A stretch of 11,091 nucleotides of DNA from Flavobacteriaceae bacterium UBA4439 (lineage in GTDB: Bacteria > Bacteroidota > Bacteroidia > Flavobacteriales > Flavobacteriaceae). Shown in pieces: positions 6,072-11,091 of this stretch (position 1 is the stretch's first letter; each line of letters opens with the position of its first letter). Made by a program: the position numbers and the translations under genes. Below the pieces are notes generated by a model that was not told the origin of the DNA, made no database searches, and saw only the letters and a list, made by a program, of their open reading frames with translations. Location: the NCBI GenBank assembly GCA_002390455.1, contig DGPN01000039.1, forward strand, positions 1 through 11,091, read 5' to 3'.

Positions 6072-6100
6072 TTGATAACAAAAGCATTTGATTACCTTTG
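6072..6100 (+). promoter_or_regulatory. ABC exporter promoter
   Basis: TTG (6072-6074), 18 bases and TACCTTTG (6093-6100) match the consensus fully. The predicted start is near 6104, about 32 nt ahead of the ATG at 6136. It points away from the nusB promoter, with about 22 bases between the two -33 elements. Confidence 0.7.
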
Positions 6101-6135
6101 GAACTTAGTTATGCGTACCCTAGCCAAAAGGATGA

Positions 6136-7890
6136 ATGAGAGCACTACAATACCTCAATAAATACCTAAAAAAATACCTCTTAAAACTGCTGTTTGGGAT
6201 TTTAATTACCATCATTTCAAGGGTTTTTTCCCTTTTTGCCCCACGACTGATCGGAGATTCATTAACAGCGGTTGAAAATTATCTGGTCGATCATCAAGGG
6301 GACTTGGTCGCTCTCAAATCTTTGTTGCTCAATAACATATTAATCATTATTGGTGCGACACTGCTCTCGGGGTTTTTTACTTTTTTGATGCGGCAAACCA
6401 TCATCAATGTGTCCCGCTATATTGAATTCGATCTTAAAAACGAAATTTTTTTCCATTACCAAAGACTAACCCAACGCTTTTATAAAAACAACCGCACAGG
6501 TGATCTGATGAGCAGAATCAGCGAAGATGTGAGTAAGGTCAGGATGTACGTAGGCCCTGCAATTATGTACAGCATCAATACGGTGACCCTGTTTGTATGT
6601 GTCATCACACTTATGTTCAGCATTGCTCCAAAACTATCGGTTTATACGCTTATTCCGCTCCCCCTATTGTCGTTAACCATCTACAAACTCAGCAGGGTGA
6701 TCAATGCCAGAAGTACGGTGGTTCAAGAAATGTTATCAAAACTATCCTCTTTTACACAGGAGACATTCAGTGGTATTTCCGTTATAAAATCTTATGGTTT
6801 GGAGGGCAATACCCACAAAAAATTTGATACTTTGGCACTTGAAGCCAAGGAGAAAAACATGAATTTGGCCAAGGTTCAGGCTTGGTTTTTTCCTTTGATG
6901 ATCCTTTTGATCGGCATAAGCAATCTGATTGTCATTTTTATTGGTGGTCAACAATATATAAACGATGAAATAGAAATCGGTGTATTGGCAGAGTTTATCA
7001 TCTACATCAATATGTTGACGTGGCCAGTAGCGGTGGTGGGCTGGGTAACCTCAGTGGTTCAACAAGCGGAAGCCTCCCAAAAAAGAATCAATGCCTTTTT
7101 GAACGAACCCATCGAGATCGAAGACGGGAAGGGAGTAGAGATTGCGGTTAAAGGGGAAATCACCTTAGAAGACGTCACCTTGGTGTATCCCGAAACGAAG
7201 ATCAAAGCCTTGGATAGAGTTAGTCTGAAATTAGAAAGTGGAAAATCAATCGGAATCATAGGAAAAGTCGGCTCTGGAAAATCCTCCATCCTTCAGCTTA
7301 TCAATCGCCTTTATAACCCTAACTCTGGTAAAATTTTATTAGACGGTCATGACATCCGAGACTTTAAACTGGAAGAATTGAGAAGCCATATAGGAAATGT
7401 CCCACAAAATGCTTTTTTGTTCTCTGAGAGCATTGAGGACAATATTCGACTGGGCAAAAGAGATGCCTCGGAAGAAGAGATCATTGAGGCTTCTAAAAAA
7501 GCAGCCATTCACAAAAGCATTAAAAAATTCAAACAGGGGTATAAAACTCTTTTGGGTGAAAGAGGATTAACCCTCTCTGGAGGGCAAATTCAAAGGGTTT
7601 CTATTGCGAGAGCACTTATCAAAAATCCTAAAATACTGCTTTTCGATGATTGTCTATCGGCAGTAGATACCGATACTGAAGAAAAAATCCTAAAAAACCT
7701 CAAGGAATTCAGTAAAGATAAAACCACAATCATTGTAAGTCATCGTATTTCGTCGGTCAAAGACACCGATCATATCATTGTATTGGATCAAGGTAAAATT
7801 ATCGAGCAAGGAACGCATCAAAAACTAATCGATTTAAAAGGTTTTTATTTCGATCTTTTCAACAAACAACAGAACGAAAAGGAATATTAA
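6136..7890 (+). CDS. ABC-type exporter, fused permease and ATPase
   Basis: The protein has 584 residues in the half-transporter layout: six membrane helices (first two at about 15-38 and 62-84, last pair within 248-305), then a nucleotide-binding domain from about 340. Motifs are Walker A GKVGSGKS (376-383, K382), Q-loop Q424, signature LSGGQ (480-484), Walker B ILLFDD with D504, D-loop SAVD (508-511) and H-switch H536. The residue after Walker B, normally the catalytic Glu, is Asp (D505), as in the degenerate subunits of heterodimeric exporters and in MdlA-type proteins. Members of the MdlB/MsbA-like group export lipids, drugs or peptides; the substrate here cannot be told. No partner half-transporter is nearby. 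Start is ATG at 6136; an ATG at 6132 is out of frame. It is followed after 66 bases by the PUR-domain gene. Confidence 0.93.
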   Translation: MRALQYLNKYLKKYLLKLLFGILITIISRVFSLFAPRLIGDSLTAVENYLVDHQGDLVALKSLLLNNILIIIGATLLSGFFTFLMRQTIINVSRYIEFDLKNEIFFHYQRLTQRFYKNNRTGDLMSRISEDVSKVRMYVGPAIMYSINTVTLFVCVITLMFSIAPKLSVYTLIPLPLLSLTIYKLSRVINARSTVVQEMLSKLSSFTQETFSGISVIKSYGLEGNTHKKFDTLALEAKEKNMNLAKVQAWFFPLMILLIGISNLIVIFIGGQQYINDEIEIGVLAEFIIYINMLTWPVAVVGWVTSVVQQAEASQKRINAFLNEPIEIEDGKGVEIAVKGEITLEDVTLVYPETKIKALDRVSLKLESGKSIGIIGKVGSGKSSILQLINRLYNPNSGKILLDGHDIRDFKLEELRSHIGNVPQNAFLFSESIEDNIRLGKRDASEEEIIEASKKAAIHKSIKKFKQGYKTLLGERGLTLSGGQIQRVSIARALIKNPKILLFDDCLSAVDTDTEEKILKNLKEFSKDKTTIIVSHRISSVKDTDHIIVLDQGKIIEQGTHQKLIDLKGFYFDLFNKQQNEKEY

Positions 7891-7956
7891 TTTGTTTTGT
7901 TTTAATTTTTTTATGATTTTTGATGAAATTAGTAGATAAATTTAAACAAAAGTTCA

Positions 7957-8325
7957 ATGTATAATACCAATGATAAGGAACAGGAAGAAATATTTTCCAA
8001 AGTTCTACGTGCAGGGAGAAGAACTTATTTTTTCGACGTGCGGGAGACCAAAGCCAGTGATTACTACTTAACCATTACGGAAAGTAAAAAATTCACCAAT
8101 GATGATGGAACGTTCCACTACAAAAAACACAAAATCTATCTTTACAAAGAAGATTTTAATGACTTCAGTTCAATATTAACGGAAATGGTGGGTTTCATCA
8201 TCAAAGAAAGAGGGGAAGAAGTCATCAGTGAAAGACATCAAAAAAATTACGACAAGGAGAAAGATATGGACTCTGCCGAAGTTTCTGGAAATAACTTTAC
8301 GGATCTGAATTTTGAGGACATATAG
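7957..8325 (+). CDS. PUR-domain (DUF3276) nucleic-acid-binding protein
   Basis: This 122-residue protein has one PUR-type repeat in residues about 8-95: EEIFSKVLRAGRRTYFFDVR, the YYLTITESKKF strand, and HKIYLYKEDFNDFSSIL followed by a helix. An acidic, Asn-rich tail (MDSAEVSGNNF to DLNFEDI) follows. This is DUF3276, the Bacteroidota relative of Pur-alpha and of Borrelia BpuR, small proteins binding single-stranded DNA and RNA; the cellular target in Bacteroidota is not established. It is downstream of the ABC exporter in the same direction, with no terminator between and only a partial -7 match (TAAATTTA, 7937-7944), so co-transcription is plausible. Confidence 0.9.
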   Translation: MYNTNDKEQEEIFSKVLRAGRRTYFFDVRETKASDYYLTITESKKFTNDDGTFHYKKHKIYLYKEDFNDFSSILTEMVGFIIKERGEEVISERHQKNYDKEKDMDSAEVSGNNFTDLNFEDI

Positions 8326-8410
8326 CTCAATTCAAGCATAACTTTCCGACACTCATTCGTTTTTTTAGGCTTTAGATTTTAATTAGATTAGTGGTCAAAA
8401 CAATAATGCT

Positions 8411-8995
8411 ATGGCCAGAACTGAATCCTATATGCTTCCGTTAAATACGAAAGCACCTCATTTTTCACTCACCAACGGTATTGACCAAAATCAACTTACT
8501 TTGGATCAAGTCAAAGGATCATCGGGTACTTTGGTGATTTTTATGTGCAATCATTGTCCTTATGTATTGCATCTGTTGGACAAAATGGTGGAAGTGAGTC
8601 ATCAGATTAAAGAATGGGGAATCAATACCGTATCCATTTCGAGTAATGATGTGGACAACTACCCAGAGGATAGCCCAGAGCTGATGCAAAAACTGGCTAT
8701 AGAAAAATCATTTGGCTTTCCCTACCTATACGACCCCACCCAAGAAGTGGCTTTGGCCTATGAAGCCGCATGTACTCCAGACTTTTATCTGTTTGATCAG
8801 GATTTAAAACTTGTTTATCGAGGACGTTTTGACGATGCTCGTCCCAAGAATGATAATCCCGTTACTGGAAAAGACTTGATGGACGCATGCCGAAAATTAT
8901 CAAGAGGCATGGCACAAGATGCTAATCAAATACCCAGTTTAGGTTGTAATATCAAATGGAAAGCGAATAACGAGCCCAAAGGCTTTTCTATCTAA
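8411..8995 (+). CDS. thioredoxin-fold protein (redoxin / AhpC-TSA type)
   Basis: The 194-residue protein begins MARTESYMLPLNTKAPHFSL, the usual start of this group, which supports the ATG at 8411 over M8. The active-site motif is FMCNHCPYV with a CxxC pair at C46 and C49, on the first helix after the central strand. The cis-proline follows as CTPDFYLF (C121, P123), then FDDARPKNDNPVTG. CNHCPYV marks a widespread cytoplasmic subgroup of thioredoxin-like proteins with no signal peptide and no firmly known partner; a disulfide reductase or peroxidase role is inferred from the fold. Its stop overlaps the 3' end of the convergent immunophilin gene by 8 bases. No clear promoter was found in the 85-base gap upstream. 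Confidence 0.9.
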   Translation: MARTESYMLPLNTKAPHFSLTNGIDQNQLTLDQVKGSSGTLVIFMCNHCPYVLHLLDKMVEVSHQIKEWGINTVSISSNDVDNYPEDSPELMQKLAIEKSFGFPYLYDPTQEVALAYEAACTPDFYLFDQDLKLVYRGRFDDARPKNDNPVTGKDLMDACRKLSRGMAQDANQIPSLGCNIKWKANNEPKGFSI

Positions 8996-9920
8996 AATCG
9001 ACCAACTCCACCTCAAAAATCAGGCTTGCATCGGGAGGGATAACGCCTCCAGCTCCACGTGATCCATAGGCCAACTGACTCGGAATTAGGAATTTTGCCG
9101 AGGATCCTTTCTTGAGGAGTGCAATACCTTCATCCCAACCTTTAATTACTTGGCCCAAACCCAATGGAAAAGCAATGGGTTCATTGCGTTGGTAGGAGGA
9201 GTCAAAAACAGTACCGTCAAGTAGCATTCCTCTATAGTGTACCGAAACGTTTTTTCCTTTTGCAGGATGATCTCCACTCCCTTCTCGGGTGATTTTGTAG
9301 TAAAGTCCACTATCGGTTCGATTCATCCCAGCGGTCAATTCCTCCAGTTCTTTTGCGGCAGCTTCTTGAGCGGCTTTTATACGGGTTTCTTTTTCATTGA
9401 CAAAAACATCAAAAGCAGCAACGGCATCCCAAGCCTCAGCATCTTTACCGACCCGTTCGATAGTAATATTCTGAATCTTATCGTCTTGAGCAATGGCATC
9501 AACTACTTCTTGACCTTCCACCAAATGTCCGAAAACTGTGTGCTTTCCATCCAACCAAGGTGTTGCAGTATGGGTGATAAAAAATTGGCTTCCATTGGTT
9601 CCGGGACCAGAATTGGCCATAGACAAGGTACCCGAACGATCGTGCTTAAGCTCTGGATGAAATTCGTCATCAAACTGGTAACCAGGGCCGCCGACACCAG
9701 TACCTTGAGGACAGCCCCCTTGAATCATAAAATCTGCAATCACACGGTGAAATTTTAAACCATCATAATAGGGTGTTCCTTTGGAACTTACCTTGTTTTC
9801 AACTGACCCTTCAGCCAAGCCTACAAAATTCCCAACGGTTCCCGGTGTTTTATCAAAAGTCAATTGAACTTTAATATTTCCTTTTTCTGTTTTGAAATGG
9901 GCAAAAATTCCTTCCTGCAT
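8988..9920 (-). CDS. dual peptidylprolyl isomerase: cyclophilin-FKBP fusion
   Basis: Its 310 residues hold two different prolyl isomerase families. Residues 5-157 are a cyclophilin with active-site residues R59, F64, M65, Q67, W122 and H127, matching human cyclophilin A R55, F60, M61, Q63, W121 and H126; block GTNGSQFFIT (107-116) is intact. A helical linker rich in Ala and Glu (about 160-198) leads to an FKBP domain (about 203-310) with VHYRGMLLDGTVFDSS (227-242; Y229, D240), W262 in VIKGWDEG, Y285 and a complete C-terminal strand. Both domains look active. There is no signal peptide, so it should act in the cytoplasm in protein folding. Cyclophilin-FKBP fusions are a known dual-family immunophilin class, reported from flavobacteria. 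It lies 61 bases downstream of recQ on the same strand and is convergent with the thioredoxin-fold gene. Confidence 0.95.
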   Translation of the reverse strand: MQEGIFAHFKTEKGNIKVQLTFDKTPGTVGNFVGLAEGSVENKVSSKGTPYYDGLKFHRVIADFMIQGGCPQGTGVGGPGYQFDDEFHPELKHDRSGTLSMANSGPGTNGSQFFITHTATPWLDGKHTVFGHLVEGQEVVDAIAQDDKIQNITIERVGKDAEAWDAVAAFDVFVNEKETRIKAAQEAAAKELEELTAGMNRTDSGLYYKITREGSGDHPAKGKNVSVHYRGMLLDGTVFDSSYQRNEPIAFPLGLGQVIKGWDEGIALLKKGSSAKFLIPSQLAYGSRGAGGVIPPDASLIFEVELVDFR

Positions 9921-9981
9921 GATGTGTGTTTTTTAATTTTTGCGAAGATAGTAATAGTTGCAAGAAATGAGGAGATTTGAA

Positions 9982-11091
9982 TTAATTTCCAACATCACTA
10001 ATAAATTTAAGTCGGAAAAGACGTAAGTCTTCATCCTCGTAATCTCCATCAAATTCTTCGGAGACCAACTTCAAATCGTCAGAGTCTGCTTCCATAAAAT
10101 AATCCGTCAATTCTTCGATTTGATCCTCATCAAAAATTTCATTGATCCAATAGTCTATATTGAGTTTTGTTCCTGAAAAAACGATGGTTTCCATTTCCGT
10201 GATCAGTCGAGTCATTTTCATTCCCTTGGCAGAGGCTATGTCCTCGAGTGATAATTTGCGGTCGATACTTTGAATTAAATACAATTTCAAAGCAGAATTC
10301 GCTCCTGTACTTTTAATGATTAGATCATCTGGGCGAGTAATTTCGTTATCAGTTACGTATTTTTTGATGAGTTCAATGAATTTTGCTCCATATCTTTTGG
10401 CTTTTCCCTCTCCTACTCCATTGATTTGGTGGAGTTCTTGTAAACTGATAGGATATTTGAGTGCCATGTCGTCTAGGGAGTATTCTTGAAAAACAGCAAA
10501 AGGCGGAACATCTTCTTCTTGGGCCACTTGTTTTCTCAATGAACGCAACAATTGCATCAAAATCTTATCAGTACTTCCTTGAGATTTTTTAGGAGTTAGG
10601 TTGAGTTGATTGGATTCATAATCATGGTCGGCAGTAATCATAAAAGAGCCAGGTTGATCCAAAAAGGAGATGGCTTTTGGGGTGAGTTTGATGATTCCGT
10701 AGGTTTCAATCTCTTTGGAAAAGAATCCGTTGATTAGCGACTGACGGAGGAGTGCCATCCAAAATTTAGCATCCCTGTCTATGCCGATACCAAAAAAAGG
10801 TTTTTCATGTGTTCGATGCGAAAGGATCAAAGCGTTTTTGGAACCTATCAAGGTTTTGACAATTTCTTTTGACTTGTACTTTTCTTTGGTATCCAATACC
10901 GTTTGTATCAATATTTTTAGTTCCTTTCCAGCTTCACTTTTGGTTTTGGGATAACGCATATTGTCATCCATATCTGCACCATCTCCTTTTTCGGAATCAA
11001 ATTCTTCTCCAAAATAGTGGAGTATAAATTTCCTTCTAGAAATGGAAGTTTCGGCATAAGCAACCATTTCATTGAGCAATGCAAATCCCAC
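9982..11091 (-). CDS. recQ: ATP-dependent DNA helicase RecQ, C-terminal part (5' end outside window)
   Basis: The visible 369 residues lack the helicase motor, which lies off the right edge; GTG at the edge is just an internal codon. Visible parts are the end of the RecQ zinc region with SRRKFILHYFGEEF (18-31), an RQC winged helix (about 55-150), an HRDC domain (176-245, with INGVGEGKAKRYG) and a C-terminal helix-turn-helix region (about 262-350) with an acidic tail, as in the HTH_40 extension of other RecQ proteins. RecQ unwinds DNA in recombination and replication-fork repair. The four zinc-binding cysteines of E. coli RecQ (C380, C397, C400, C403) have no counterpart: S18 replaces the first, GDGADMDDN replaces the CxxCxxC cluster, and no cysteine occurs in the visible part. 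It may be co-transcribed with the immunophilin gene. Confidence 0.93.
   Translation of the reverse strand: MGFALLNEMVAYAETSISRRKFILHYFGEEFDSEKGDGADMDDNMRYPKTKSEAGKELKILIQTVLDTKEKYKSKEIVKTLIGSKNALILSHRTHEKPFFGIGIDRDAKFWMALLRQSLINGFFSKEIETYGIIKLTPKAISFLDQPGSFMITADHDYESNQLNLTPKKSQGSTDKILMQLLRSLRKQVAQEEDVPPFAVFQEYSLDDMALKYPISLQELHQINGVGEGKAKRYGAKFIELIKKYVTDNEITRPDDLIIKSTGANSALKLYLIQSIDRKLSLEDIASAKGMKMTRLITEMETIVFSGTKLNIDYWINEIFDEDQIEELTDYFMEADSDDLKLVSEEFDGDYEDEDLRLFRLKFISDVGN

Noticed and set aside
6132..6138. Alternative ATG at 6132 for the ABC exporter
   Set aside because: It is in a different frame that closes within a few codons; the ATG at 6136 opens the exporter frame.
9237..9758. 173-codon open frame on the plus strand
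   Set aside because: It lies wholly antisense to the well-supported cyclophilin-FKBP gene, has no recognisable domain and no promoter; a shadow frame.
11089..11091. GTG at the right edge as the start of a 369-residue protein
   Set aside because: The reading frame begins inside RecQ sequence just ahead of the zinc region; the helicase motor must lie outside the window.
1..11091. CRISPR array, riboswitch or tRNA
   Set aside because: No regularly spaced repeats, no recognisable aptamer and no tRNA-like fold were seen on either strand by eye; a covariance-model scan was not possible.

Overview
The window reads as chromosomal DNA of a bacterium of the phylum Bacteroidota, most likely class Flavobacteriia. 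The evidence is a 16S rRNA 5' end of the form found in that class, AT-rich intergenic DNA with Bacteroidota-type promoters (TTG, 17-19 bases, TAnnTTTG), and families typical of the phylum: a DUF4294 protein, a long (about 310 aa) NusB, a DUF1573 lipoprotein, a PUR/DUF3276 protein and a RecQ with an HTH tail. No phage, insertion sequence, CRISPR array or tRNA was seen.

Layout. Bases 1-47 are the 5' end of a 16S rRNA gene on the minus strand, preceded by a leader of about 165 nt with a boxA-like element and a near-ideal promoter at 215-244. Next comes a minus-strand DUF4294 secreted protein (322-1023), divergent from an M42 metallo-aminopeptidase (1116-2198, plus). Convergent with the peptidase is a small membrane protein gene (2204-2514, minus) that appears broken by a one-base frameshift. 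Then follow a YoeB-type toxin C-terminal remnant with its own terminator (2591-2770), an ABM-domain protein (2742-3071) and class 2 dihydroorotate dehydrogenase pyrD (3153-4172), all minus. A strong terminator hairpin lies between yajC and pyrD. Upstream of it is the minus-strand group nusB, DUF1573 lipoprotein, yajC (5996 down to 4210). Two clear promoters in 6021-6100 diverge to nusB and to a full-length ABC exporter (6136-7890, plus). The exporter is followed by a PUR-domain nucleic-acid-binding protein (7957-8325) and a thioredoxin-fold protein (8411-8995). The last gene overlaps, tail to tail by 8 bases, a cyclophilin-FKBP fusion (8988-9920, minus). The window ends inside recQ (minus, 5' end missing).

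Function. Most genes are housekeeping: ribosome synthesis (16S, NusB, and a leader boxA that NusB may bind), protein export and folding (YajC, immunophilin), pyrimidine synthesis (PyrD), DNA repair (RecQ), peptide turnover and redox. The accessory-looking part is 2204-3071, which holds two eroded genes. I found no convincing new multi-gene system. The items most worth checking are the frameshifted membrane gene, the toxin remnant, the terminator just ahead of pyrD, the zinc-less RecQ and the Asp-for-Glu ABC ATPase.
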